DNA of 64,000 nt from assembly GCA_020633295.1 (NCBI GenBank), contig JACKDW010000001.1:1302001-1366000 (forward strand). The letters run 5' to 3'. Below the pieces are notes generated by a model. The model searched no databases and had not been told where the DNA came from. It saw only the letters and a list, made by a program, of their open reading frames with translations. Numbering within the stretch: the first letter of the stretch is position 1; each line of letters opens with the position of its first letter. The position numbers and the translations under genes are program-made. Shown piece after piece: positions 46,500-58,268 of the stretch. Source of the DNA: Myxococcales bacterium. GTDB taxonomy: Bacteria > Myxococcota_A > Polyangia > Nannocystales > Nannocystaceae.

Positions 46500-48173
46500 A
46501 TGACGACCCCTCGGGCCTCGCCTGCGCGCGTGGCCTGCCTCGCGCTGCCCTCCCTGCCGCTGCAGCTCGCGCTGCGCGAGCGGCCGGCGTGGCGCGACCA
46601 GCCCGTGGTGGTGGTCGACAAGGAGGGCCCCCAGGGCGTGGTGCTGTGGGCCAACGCGCTCGCGCGCGCGGCCCGGATCACCCGCGGCACGCGGTACGCC
46701 GCCGCCTGCAGGGCTCGTCCCGGCGCTGCGCGCCGAGGTCGCGCGCGGGCGCCCGCGCTCGAGGAGGCCGGCGCGGCGCTGCTCGCCGCGCTGCAGCGCT
46801 GCTCGCCGCGCGTCGAGGCCTACGCCCTGAGCGCCCAGGATCTTCTGGCTCGACCCCTCCGGCCTCGAGCGGCTGTTCGGAGATCTCGAGCGCTGGGGCC
46901 TCGCGGTCGTCGCGGCCGTCGCCGAGTTTCGGAGCCCGACGCGACCGTCGTCATCGGCTTCACGCGCTTCGCCACCCTCGCGCTCGCGCGCCTGCGCGCG
47001 GCGCGACGCGCCTGCGCCCGTCTTGATGCTCCAAGAGCCAGCCGAGGAGCGCGCGGCGCTGGACCGCGTGCCGCTCGCCGCGCTGCCCCGCGAGGACTTC
47101 CCGCCGCGCCTGCGCGAGAGACGCTCGCGCCCCTGGGCGTGCGCACGCTCGGCGACTTCCTCGCCCTGCCCGCGCCGGCGCTGCGGCTCCGGTTCGGGCG
47201 CGCCGCCGCCGAGCTGCACGCGCGCGCGCGCGGGCAGACCTTGGACCCGCTCACGCCGGCGGCGCTGCAGGAGCCCCTCGAGGTCAGCCGCGTCGTCGAT
47301 CCGCCCGACGACCACCACGAGCGCCTGCTGTTCATCCTCAAGGAGGCGCTCGCCGAGCTGCTCGGCAAGCTCGACGCGGGCGGCGCGAGCGAGCGCGACG
47401 CCCTGCGCGCGCTGACCGTCGAATTCGAGTTCGACATGTCCATTGAGACATCCGATCTCGAGGACAGGCCCCAGGCCGCGGGCGACCCCGGGCGCCTCGA
47501 GCTGCGCCCGGGCGCGCCCACCCGCGACCTGATGCAGCTCGTCGACCTGCTGCGCCTGCGGCTCGGCGAGCAGGCCACCCGCGGCGGCCTCCCGGCGCCT
47601 GTGCGCGCGCTGACCGTCACGGGCGAGCCCGAGCGCCTGCGCGACGCCCAGGTCGCGCTGCTCCCGGGGCAGCGCCCGCGTCGTGATCCCGAGGCCGTCG
47701 CCGCCGCGCTCGCGCGCCTGCGCGCCGCCTTCGGCGAGCAGGCGGTGACGCGCGCGCGCCTGCGCGACGCGATCCTCCCCGAGGCGAGCTTCACCTGGGA
47801 GCAGACGCTGCGCCCGAACGCGCGCCCCGCCCCGCCCGCGGATCCTTGGCCAGCCAACGATCACGATCCGCTGCAGCGCGCGCCGCTGCTGCGCCGGGTG
47901 TTCCCGCGTCCGCTGCCCCTGCCCGCGCCGCCCGACGGCGCGGCGCCCTGGCGCGTCCCGGAGCGCCCGCCGTTCGACATGTCCAACAAGACGTTTGAGC
48001 CGAGGATGACGACCGTGCGCCGCTTGCACGGCCCGTTCCGCGTCAGCGGCGGCTGGTGGGCGCGGACCGTCGAGCGCGACTACTACTACGCCGAGACCGC
48101 CCGCGGCGCGCTGATGTGGATCTTCTACGACCGCCCGCGCGACCGCTGGTTCTGGCACGGCCTGGTCGACTGA
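46500..48173 (+). CDS. imuB: ImuB-like Y-family polymerase homologue with internal frame changes
   Basis: The ATG at 46500 gives MTTPRASPARVACLALPSLP, the usual Y-family start. The C-terminal 300 residues are intact in this frame: VRTLGDFLALPAPALRLRFG, LEVSRVVDPPDDHHERLLFI and the ImuB-type tail GGWWARTVERDYYYAETARG. Between about 46700 and 47125 the family-like sequence jumps frames at least five times (GLVPALRAEVARGR, then IFWLDPSGLERLFGDLERWG, then LMLQEPAEERAALDRVPLAA). ImuB is a catalytically inactive partner that binds the beta clamp and DnaE2. Two dispersed palindromes lie in frame and encode FDMSIETS and FDMSNKTF. Confidence 0.7.
   Translation: MTTPRASPARVACLALPSLPLQLALRERPAWRDQPVVVVDKEGPQGVVLWANALARAARITRGTRYAAACRARPGAARRGRARAPALEEAGAALLAALQRCSPRVEAYALSAQDLLARPLRPRAAVRRSRALGPRGRRGRRRVSEPDATVVIGFTRFATLALARLRAARRACARLDAPRASRGARGAGPRAARRAAPRGLPAAPARETLAPLGVRTLGDFLALPAPALRLRFGRAAAELHARARGQTLDPLTPAALQEPLEVSRVVDPPDDHHERLLFILKEALAELLGKLDAGGASERDALRALTVEFEFDMSIETSDLEDRPQAAGDPGRLELRPGAPTRDLMQLVDLLRLRLGEQATRGGLPAPVRALTVTGEPERLRDAQVALLPGQRPRRDPEAVAAALARLRAAFGEQAVTRARLRDAILPEASFTWEQTLRPNARPAPPADPWPANDHDPLQRAPLLRRVFPRPLPLPAPPDGAAPWRVPERPPFDMSNKTFEPRMTTVRRLHGPFRVSGGWWARTVERDYYYAETARGALMWIFYDRPRDRWFWHGLVD
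47433..47452. repeat. Dispersed palindrome, in-frame copy in imuB
   Basis: GACATGTCCATTGAGACATC encodes DMSIETS. Confidence 0.6.
47976..47997. repeat. Dispersed palindrome, in-frame copy in imuB
   Basis: GACATGTCCAACAAGACGTT followed by TG encodes DMSNKTF. Confidence 0.5.
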
Positions 48174-48180
48174 TCGCGAC

Positions 48181-48252
48181 CTCCTCCGCGACCTCCTCCG
48201 CGACCTCCTCCGCGACCTCCTCCGCGACCTCCTCCGCGACCTCCTCCGCGAC
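48181..48252 (+). repeat. 12-bp tandem repeat between imuB and dnaE2
   Basis: Six perfect copies of CTCCTCCGCGAC fill most of the 117-bp gap. It is non-coding on the transcribed strand and would lie in the mRNA leader of dnaE2. Confidence 0.9.
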
Positions 48253-48290
48253 CTCCTTCTTCTCGCCCTCCACCCCCTCACCGGATCGCC

Positions 48291-51566
<3,276 letters not shown>

Positions 51567-51637
51567 GCCCACGGTCACGCGCCCGCGCGACGTCGCGCGG
51601 CTTGACGCGCTCCCAGCGGGGCGCGACAGTCCTCGCG

Positions 51638-53638
51638 ATGCGAACGTCCTGGGCGCCCCGCTCCCGCTCCCCGCTCCCTCGACCGCGCCGCGCGCCCGCG
51701 CTCGCGCTCGCGCTCACGCTCGCGGCCCCGCTGCCGGGCTGCAAGAAGTCCACGCCGCCCCCCGAGACCCCGCTCTACATCGAGGAGGCGCCGGATCCCG
51801 ACGACCGCGTCAACGCCGCGCTCGCGTTCCGCGGCGTGCGCGTGTTCGACGGAGAACAAGTCCTCGAGGACATGACCGTGCTCGTCGGCGAGACCGGCCT
51901 CATCCTCGACATCGCGACCAGCAAGCAGATCGGCGTGCCCGACGGCGTCGAGCTGATCGAGGGCGTCGGCTACACGCTGCTGCCCGGGCTGATCGACGCG
52001 CACACCCACACGATGGGCCGCGAGTCGCTGCGCCAGGCGGCCGTGTTCGGCGTCACGACCGAGCTCGACATGTTCGCCGACCCGAACTGGGTCGCCGGCG
52101 CGCGCGAGCGCGAGCAGGCCGGCAAGAGCCCCGACCTCGCCGACCTGCGCTCGGCCGGCGTGCTCGCGACCGCGCCCGGCGGCCACGGGACCGAGTACGG
52201 CGTCGACATCCCGACCATCTCGTCGCCGGGCGAGGCCGAGGCCTTCGTCGCCGCGCGCGTCGCCGAGGGCGCCGACTACATCAAGATCGTCTACGACGAC
52301 GGCGCGGCGCTGGGACTCGAGTTCCCGACGATCGACGCAGACACGCTCAAGGCGCTGATCGACGCCGCGCACGCCCAGCGCCGCCTCGCGATCGTCCACA
52401 TCGGCTCGCAGGAGGGCGCGATCGCGGCGCTCGAGGCCGGCGCCGACGGCCTCGCGCACATCTTCTTCGACACCCCGCCGTCCCCGGAGCTCCTCGCCGC
52501 CGCGACCCGGCGCGAGGGCGGCCCCGCGTTCGTCACCGACACGCTCGCGGTCTGTCACGCGCTGCGCGGCCCGGAGCTCGGCGCGGCTCTGGCCGCCGAC
52601 GCGCGCCTGCGGCCGCTGCTCGCCCCCGTCGAGCTGCGCACGCTCAGCGCCGCGGCGCAGGTCACCGACGCGACCCGATCACGGCTTCACTGCGAGCACG
52701 CCGCCGCGGCCGTCAAGGCGCTGCACGAGGCCGGCGCCCCGGTGCTCGCGAGCACCGACGTGCCCAACGGCGGCATGCTCCACGGGCTCTCGCTCCACGG
52801 CGAGCTCGAGCTGCTCGTACAGGCAGGTCTGAGCCCGACCGACGCGCTCGCGGCCGCGACCTCGCGCCCCGCCAAGGCGTTCGGCCTCGCGGACCGCGGC
52901 CGGATCGCGCCGGGGCTGCGCGCCGACCTGCTGCTCGTCGAGGGCGACCCGACCCGCGACATCACGGCGACGCGCGACATCGTCGCGGTCTACAAGCAGG
53001 GCCGCGCGATCGACCGCGCCGCCTACCAGGTCAAGATCATGCAGCTGCACGCGGCCGCCAAGCGCCAGCGAAACGCCCCGCCGCCCCCCGGCGCCGGCCC
53101 TGGCCTCATCAGCGACTTCGACGACGGCGCGCTCACGACCGCCTTCGGCGCTGGATGGCAGCCGTCGACCGACGCGCTGCGCGGCGGCGCCTCGACGGTC
53201 GAGCTCACGGTCTCGCGCAAGGGCGCCCGCAGCAAGCACGCGCTCGACATCACCGGCACGATCGACGCGGGCCTCGGCGCGCTCGCCTGGGCCGGCGCGA
53301 TGTTCTCGCCCGGGCCCAAGCCGATGCAGCCCGCCAACCTCTCGGGGCGCACCCACGTCAGCTTCTGGGCGCGCGGCGACGCCGGGGCGATCGTCGTCAT
53401 GGCCTTCGCCACCCAGCTCGGCCCCGTGCCAGCCCGCGTCGAGGTCCCGCTCGAGGGCGGCGGCTCGCAGTGGAAGCGCTACACCGTCTCCTTCGAACAG
53501 CTCGGGATCGAGCCCTACGATCTGCTCGGGCTGTACTTCGGCGCGCCCGCCAAGCCCGGGCCGTTCACCCTGCGCATCGACGACGTCCGCCTCGAGCCCG
53601 CGGTCGAGGAGACCGCGCCCGCCAGCGCGCCGGAGTAA
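51638..53638 (+). CDS. Amidohydrolase lipoprotein with C-terminal carbohydrate-binding-like domain
   Basis: The ATG at 51638 gives 666 residues, with a signal peptide ending in a lipobox (APLPGC). Residues 60-470 are an amidohydrolase: metal His pair in DAHTHTMGRE, Lys in DYIKIVYDDG, His in AIVHIGSQEG and GLAHIFFD, and Asp in LASTDVPNGG. The C-terminal 180 residues start with LISDFDDGALTTAFG and form a beta-sandwich (CIA30/CBM11-like). Lipid anchoring suggests work on peptides, sugars or cyclic amides outside the cytoplasm. A palindrome copy (51857-51877) lies in frame. Confidence 0.85.
   Translation: MRTSWAPRSRSPLPRPRRAPALALALTLAAPLPGCKKSTPPPETPLYIEEAPDPDDRVNAALAFRGVRVFDGEQVLEDMTVLVGETGLILDIATSKQIGVPDGVELIEGVGYTLLPGLIDAHTHTMGRESLRQAAVFGVTTELDMFADPNWVAGAREREQAGKSPDLADLRSAGVLATAPGGHGTEYGVDIPTISSPGEAEAFVAARVAEGADYIKIVYDDGAALGLEFPTIDADTLKALIDAAHAQRRLAIVHIGSQEGAIAALEAGADGLAHIFFDTPPSPELLAAATRREGGPAFVTDTLAVCHALRGPELGAALAADARLRPLLAPVELRTLSAAAQVTDATRSRLHCEHAAAAVKALHEAGAPVLASTDVPNGGMLHGLSLHGELELLVQAGLSPTDALAAATSRPAKAFGLADRGRIAPGLRADLLLVEGDPTRDITATRDIVAVYKQGRAIDRAAYQVKIMQLHAAAKRQRNAPPPPGAGPGLISDFDDGALTTAFGAGWQPSTDALRGGASTVELTVSRKGARSKHALDITGTIDAGLGALAWAGAMFSPGPKPMQPANLSGRTHVSFWARGDAGAIVVMAFATQLGPVPARVEVPLEGGGSQWKRYTVSFEQLGIEPYDLLGLYFGAPAKPGPFTLRIDDVRLEPAVEETAPASAPE
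51857..51877. repeat. Dispersed palindrome, in-frame copy
   Basis: CAAGTCCTCGAGGACATGAC followed by C; the core AGTCCTCGAGGACA is symmetric; encodes VLEDMT. Confidence 0.4.
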
Positions 53639-53850
53639 CGCGAGGCGACGGGCGAGCCCCGCACACGAAGTCCACAGCGCTCGAACGAGCCCGGAGCGCG
53701 CCCCGGATCGAGCAGCTCCCGACGTCGACGAGAACGCTCGCGCGCCCCCAGGCGCGCGGAGGGGGGCCCGGTAAAGCTTTCGCGCCGCGCGGGCGCGTCG
53801 CGCGACCGCGCAGGTTGACGCGGGCGCCGCCGTGGGCCTTGATCGTCGCC

Positions 53851-55008
53851 ATGCTCCCCCGCGCCCGAACGCTCCGCACGCTCTCCGCTCACCTCGCCCT
53901 GTTCACCGCCACCTGCGCCGGGACGATCGCGTGCGACGCGATGCTCGGCGGCTCCGGGAACGTCAACACCAACGTCCAGGGTGTCAGCAAGGACAGCCTC
54001 GTCGGCGCGGTCAAGGGCGCCGCCTGCCCCGAGCTCGTCAGCGGCGCGAACGCGCTGCAGGGCAAGTTCACCGCCGACGCCAAGGCGAACGCGACGATCG
54101 GCGCGTTCATCCAGGCCTCCAAGGACTTCGAGGCCGCCGCGAACCAAGCCAACATCGAGCTGTCCAACACGTGCAAGAAGATGGGCGCCGACCTCGGCGT
54201 CCCGGCCGATCAGATGAAGCCCGCTGACGGCCCCGGGGGCGCGAGCAAGGGCGCGTGCGCGGCGGTCTCCGCCAAGATCCAGTCGATCCTCTCGGGCGGC
54301 GTGCAGATCAAGGTCGACGCCCAGCCCCCGCGCTGCCAGGTCAACGCCAACGCGCAGGCCCAGTGCGAGGGTCACTGCGGCGCCAAGCTGACGCCCGCCG
54401 AGATCGTCGCCAAGTGTGAGCCCGGCAAGATCTCCGGGACATGTCAGGGCACCTGCTCTGGCCGCTGCGAGGGCACCTGCAACGGCAAGTGCGAGGGCCA
54501 GTGCACCGCCAAGGACGCCCAGGGCAACTGCACGGGCGAGTGCAGCGGCACCTGCACCGGGCAGTGCAGCGCGACCTGCCACGCCAAGTGCGAGGGCGAG
54601 TGGCAGGCGCCGCGCTGCGAGGGCGAGTTCAAGGGCCCCAAGGCCGAGGTCGACTGCCGCGCGAGCTGCAAGGCGAGCGCCGAGTTCAAGGCGCAGTGCA
54701 CCAAGCCCAGCCTGAACATTCAGACATCTGGGAACGCCGCGGCGCTCGCCAAGCTCTCCGCGACGCTCAAGGCCAACCTCCCCGCGCTGCTCGCCGTGCA
54801 GTTCAAGCTCGCGAAGCAGATGGCCGGCGACGTAAAGACGCTCGCGCGGCTCTCGGGCGAGCTCAAGGGCGAGCTCAAGGGCGCGGGCGGCAAGGCGATC
54901 GCGTGCGTCACCGGGGCCGCGACCGCGATCGTGAGCGCGTCCGCCAGCGTCAAGGTCTCGGTCGAGGCCAGCGCGAGCGTCAGCGGCAAGGTCGGCGCCA
55001 AGGTCTAG
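53851..55008 (+). CDS. Cys-rich lipoprotein with CxGxC repeats
   Basis: The 385-residue protein has a lipobox GTIAC near residue 28. After a helical Ala-rich part, the centre carries about 25 Cys residues in dense CxGxC spacing (CQGTCSGRCEGTCNGKCEGQ and CTGECSGTCTGQCSATCHAK). A helical C-terminus rich in Ala/Lys/Ser follows. The repeat may be a disulfide-knotted rod or bind metal ions. Similar repeats are common in myxobacterial surface lipoproteins of unknown function. A palindrome copy (54711-54728) separates the Cys region from the C-terminus. Confidence 0.75.
   Translation: MLPRARTLRTLSAHLALFTATCAGTIACDAMLGGSGNVNTNVQGVSKDSLVGAVKGAACPELVSGANALQGKFTADAKANATIGAFIQASKDFEAAANQANIELSNTCKKMGADLGVPADQMKPADGPGGASKGACAAVSAKIQSILSGGVQIKVDAQPPRCQVNANAQAQCEGHCGAKLTPAEIVAKCEPGKISGTCQGTCSGRCEGTCNGKCEGQCTAKDAQGNCTGECSGTCTGQCSATCHAKCEGEWQAPRCEGEFKGPKAEVDCRASCKASAEFKAQCTKPSLNIQTSGNAAALAKLSATLKANLPALLAVQFKLAKQMAGDVKTLARLSGELKGELKGAGGKAIACVTGAATAIVSASASVKVSVEASASVSGKVGAKV
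54711..54728. repeat. Dispersed palindrome, in-frame copy
   Basis: CCTGAACATTCAGACATC encodes LNIQTS between two protein domains. Confidence 0.5.
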
Positions 55009-55146
55009 GGCCGTCGCCCGCCCGCGGGAGCGCGCGCGAGGCCAGCGCGAGCGTCCGCGGCACGGTCGGCGGTATACAACACAGAACATCGCGCGCCCGC
55101 GCAGGTGGGCGCGCGAGGTCGTCTACACGCGCGAGCGCGACGCAGG

Positions 55147-56592
55147 TCAGCTCGCCGGGTCGTCGCCCGCGGACCGCTCAGCGCCCGCGGACCGCTCGGC
55201 GCCCGCGAGCTCCTCCGCCTCGTCCATGATCGCGCCGAACACCGCCTCCGCGTCGTAGCCGCAGGTCGCGGTGTCGTAGCTCGTGTTCTTGACCACGAGC
55301 TTCTTGTAGCGCTCGTAGGTCTTCGGCTTCTGCAGCAGCTCGATGAACTCCAGGTACTTCTTGTGGTTGGCGAAGAAGTCGCCCGCGAGCAGGTAGTGCC
55401 CGGCCGCGAGCGCGTCCTTGTGCTCCTCGTGCAGCAGGTTCGCCGCGCCGCCCGCCTGCGCGAAGTTGATGGAGACGGGGTTGTAGAACAGGTGGATCGC
55501 GCGGTCGACGAGCTTGTACGCGCCGTTAATCTCGGCGTACGCGGCGTCGATCGCCGCGCGCCCGGCCTCCGCGCCCTCGCGGAGCTGCACGCCGACCGCC
55601 CCGGCGACGAGCTGCGCGCTCTTGATCGAGAGGTACACGCCGCTGGCGAGGATCGGATCGATGAACGCCGCCGCGTCGCCGACGATCGCGTAGCGGTCGC
55701 CGTACTTGCTCTCGGAGTAGTACGAGTAGTTGCCGTTGAACGCGAGCGGCATCGCGACGCGCGCGTCCTTGATGACCCTGGCGACGAAGGGCGACGACAG
55801 GAGCTCCTGCCGGTACAGCGCCTCCTGCCAGTCCTCGACGCCCTGCTCCTGGAGCTTCGCCTTCTGCTCGCGGATGTAGCCGTGGTTGAGCACGCAGCCG
55901 ATGCTGATGCGCCCGCGCGCGACCGGGATCACCCAGATCCAGCCCTTCTTCTCGCCGCCGAGGTAGACGATCTGCAGGAGCCCCTCGTCGATGCCGCCGG
56001 CCATGTCCGCGCCGAGCCAGTGGGTCGAGAGCGCCGCGCGATCGAGGTCGCGGTGCGGCCGCTTCGTCCGCAGGCGCCCGGCGAGGAAGGTGTCGCGCCC
56101 GGTCGCGTCGACGAAGAAGCGCGCCTCGTGCTCGCGCGCGACGCCCTCGTCGTCGACCGAGCGCACGAGCACGCCGCCGCCCTCGCGCTCGAGCTCGACC
56201 TCCGTGACCTTGGTCCGCTGGCGCACCGCGACGCCGAGCCGGCTCGAGTTCTCGAGCAGCACGTTGTCGAACTCGGCGCGGCGGACGTGGAACGAGAGCG
56301 CCTCCGGGCCCTTGATCACATGACCAAAGCACCATGTCGTTTGAGACCGGCCGTCGACGTCGACGAAGCGGACGCCGGGCTTGCGCACGAAGCGGCGCTC
56401 GAGCCGCTCCATCACGCCGAGCTCGCGCAGGATCGGGTAGCAGAACGGCAGCAGCGACTCGCCGACGTGCTCGCGGGGGAACTGCGCCTTCTCCAGCAGG
56501 GTCACCTTGTGGCCCGCCTTCGCGAGGTAGGAGGCGGTGGTAGACCCGGCGGGGCCGCCCCCGGCGATGACGACGTCGACTTGCTCTCTCAT
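55147..56592 (-). CDS. FAD-dependent halogenase-like oxidoreductase
   Basis: The 481-residue protein (MREQVDVVIAGGGPAGSTTA) has the FAD GxGxxG motif. It also has the flavin halogenase signature WxWxIP in GEKKGWIWVIPVARGRISIG and an FxPxxSxG-like AAFIDPILASGVYLSIKSAQ. These three motifs separate halogenases from ordinary flavin monooxygenases. It probably chlorinates or brominates an aromatic substrate, possibly bound to a carrier protein. No polyketide or peptide synthetase genes are in the window. A repeated ERSAGA tail ends the protein. A palindrome copy (56317-56338) lies in frame. Confidence 0.75.
   Translation of the reverse strand: MREQVDVVIAGGGPAGSTTASYLAKAGHKVTLLEKAQFPREHVGESLLPFCYPILRELGVMERLERRFVRKPGVRFVDVDGRSQTTWCFGHVIKGPEALSFHVRRAEFDNVLLENSSRLGVAVRQRTKVTEVELEREGGGVLVRSVDDEGVAREHEARFFVDATGRDTFLAGRLRTKRPHRDLDRAALSTHWLGADMAGGIDEGLLQIVYLGGEKKGWIWVIPVARGRISIGCVLNHGYIREQKAKLQEQGVEDWQEALYRQELLSSPFVARVIKDARVAMPLAFNGNYSYYSESKYGDRYAIVGDAAAFIDPILASGVYLSIKSAQLVAGAVGVQLREGAEAGRAAIDAAYAEINGAYKLVDRAIHLFYNPVSINFAQAGGAANLLHEEHKDALAAGHYLLAGDFFANHKKYLEFIELLQKPKTYERYKKLVVKNTSYDTATCGYDAEAVFGAIMDEAEELAGAERSAGAERSAGDDPAS
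56317..56338. repeat. Dispersed palindrome, in-frame copy in halogenase gene
   Basis: CACATGACCAAAGCACCATG followed by TC, an imperfect copy with both outer half-sites. Confidence 0.4.
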
Positions 56593-56640
56593 ATCCGCTC
56601 CTCGCGGCGCGCGACGCTACCCGTGCGCGAGACCAGTCTA

Positions 56641-56682
56641 GAGTGTCCTAATATTTATGTACATTTGTTAATGTCGCGACAG
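56641..56682. repeat. AT-rich palindromic stretch upstream of halogenase
   Basis: An AT-rich stretch with GTGTCC, ATGTACAT and AATGTCGCGACA half-sites, just upstream of the halogenase start. It contains degenerate copies of the dispersed palindrome and could also hold the promoter. Confidence 0.4.
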
Positions 56683-56758
56683 CGCGCGCGCGCGCGGGCC
56701 GTCGCGGCGCGCGAGGCGATCGAGCCCGCGCGTCGCGGCCGCCTCGCGCCGCGGTCGC

Positions 56759-56972
56759 TCACGCGCGCCAGTTCACGGGCGCGCCGTCGCGCCGCCAGCG
56801 TTCGCCCTCGAGGCCGCACGCGCGGCAGCGCAGGCGCTCGAGGCCAGGCAGCGGCGAGCACGCCCGCGCCGTCACCGTCACGCCCTCGATCCAGACGTCA
56901 CGCGCGCGCGCAGCGCGGGCAGCTCAGCGCGCCGTCGCGGCGCGCGTCGGCGGGCGGCTCGCCCGCGCTCAC
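56759..56972 (-). pseudogene. Small zinc-ribbon protein, frame broken in a CG run
   Basis: A GTG at 56972 starts MSAGEPPADARRDGALSCPRCA, then the frame hits TGA. In the next frame the text continues DVWIEGVTVTARACSPLPGL and ERLRCRACGLEGERWRRDGA, ending NWRA. The break is in a (CG)5 run, and two extra bases would restore a 71-residue protein with two CxxC knuckles. It lies 33 bp after the ribbon-helix-helix gene in the same orientation. It may be an intact gene with a sequencing error. Confidence 0.45.
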
Positions 56973-57005
56973 TCGCCCGCCCCTCGCTGCGGAACGGGTC
57001 GTCGC

Positions 57006-57156
57006 TCACCCGCGCGAGCGGCCCTGACGGCGCGCCGCCTCGGTCAGCACGTAGACGATCTGCGCGTTGACGCTGCGCAGCTCGTCGGCGGCCCAGCGCT
57101 CCAGCGCCGCGTGCAGCCGCGGGTCGAGCCGAAGGAAAACGTTTCTTTTGGGTCAT
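57006..57156 (-). CDS. Arc-type ribbon-helix-helix protein, frame broken near the start
   Basis: The sequence NVFLRLDPRLHAALERWAAD and ELRSVNAQIVYVLTEAARRQ is a textbook ribbon-helix-helix (Arc/MetJ-like) DNA-binding protein of about 49 residues. The only good start, the ATG at 57156 (MTQKK), is one base out of frame. Removing one C from ACCCAAAAG would give MTKRNVFLRLDP. Either an indel error or a non-standard start is involved. It sits 98 bp downstream of the SPFH gene and may regulate that group. Confidence 0.6.
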
Positions 57157-57254
57157 GTTGAAGACCTCGCGTGCGCGCCGACGCGCGCGGCGGCGGGCGG
57201 ACGCGCCGCGCGACCGCGAGCGCGCCCGCGGCGGCGGCGAGCCGGCGCCGCACG

Positions 57255-58139
57255 TCAGTAGACCGTGCCCGTGTTGATCACCGGCTGCGCCTCGTGGTCC
57301 GCGACGAGCGCGACGAGCAGGTTGTTGACCATCATCGCCTTGCGGTCGTTGTCGAGCTCGACGACGCCGTACTCGCTGAGCTGCTCGATGCCCATCTTGA
57401 CCATCCCGACGGCGCCCTCGACGATCTCGCGGCGCGCGGCGACGATCGCCTGGGCCTGCTGACGCCGCAGCATCGCCTGGGCGATCTCGGTCGCGTACGC
57501 GAGGTGGGAGAGCCGCGCCTCGATCACCTCGACGCCCGCGACCTCGAGGCGCTCCTGGATCTCGTCGCGCAGCGCCTTGCTGACGACGTCCGTGTCGCCG
57601 CGCAGCGACACCTCGTCGTCGTGGGGATCGTAGGGGTACTGCGTCGCCACGTGGCGGATCGCGGTCTCCGTCTGGATCGCGACGAAGCCGGTGTACTTGT
57701 CGACGTCGAACAGCGCGCGCGCCGAGTCGGTCACGCGCCACACGACGACCGTCGCGATCTCGATCGGGTTGCCGCGCGCGTCGTTGACCTTGAGCGTGTC
57801 GCTGTTGAAGTTGCGCACGCGCAGGCTGACGGTCTGCCGCGCGGCGAAGGGGTTGGCCCAGAAGAAGCCGGCGGTTCGCACGGAGCCGATGTAGCGACCG
57901 AAGAACACCAGGACCTTGGCCTCGTTCGGCTGGACGATGAAGAACCCGCCGGTGAGGAACAGGCTCCCGATGAGCACGGCCACGGGCGTGATGATGGCGA
58001 AGGGGTCCGGATGGTTGACATCCATCGCCATCGCGTTGGTCACGAGGAGGTAGATGCCTCCCCCCAGGAGCGCCAAAAACCCCAACAGGGCGAGAAACCC
58101 GTTGATCGACAGCGCCTTGGATTCACGGATCGACTGCAT
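57255..58139 (-). CDS. SPFH/prohibitin-family membrane protein
   Basis: The 294-residue protein has two N-terminal hydrophobic helices (GFLALLGFLALLGGGIYLLV, then FAIITPVAVLIGSLFLTGGF). A band-7 domain follows (VQPNEAKVLVFFGRYIGSVR; LRVRNFNSDTLKVNDARGNP; ARLSHLAYATEIAQAMLRRQ), then a helical tail. SPFH proteins scaffold lipid microdomains and often assist proteases or stress responses. Two small genes follow in the same direction (RHH and zinc ribbon), a group repeated in many bacterial genomes. The start is the ATG at 58139. Confidence 0.9.
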   Translation of the reverse strand: MQSIRESKALSINGFLALLGFLALLGGGIYLLVTNAMAMDVNHPDPFAIITPVAVLIGSLFLTGGFFIVQPNEAKVLVFFGRYIGSVRTAGFFWANPFAARQTVSLRVRNFNSDTLKVNDARGNPIEIATVVVWRVTDSARALFDVDKYTGFVAIQTETAIRHVATQYPYDPHDDEVSLRGDTDVVSKALRDEIQERLEVAGVEVIEARLSHLAYATEIAQAMLRRQQAQAIVAARREIVEGAVGMVKMGIEQLSEYGVVELDNDRKAMMVNNLLVALVADHEAQPVINTGTVY

Positions 58140-58268
58140 GAAGGCAGGATGACCTCAAAGTGATATCATTTTGACATTGAAACTCCGGCAATTTATGCGG
58201 ATCACGCGCGAATCCGAGCCAGGGCGTCGATCGCCAGGTCGCCGCGGCGCGGCTACGATGGACGCCCG

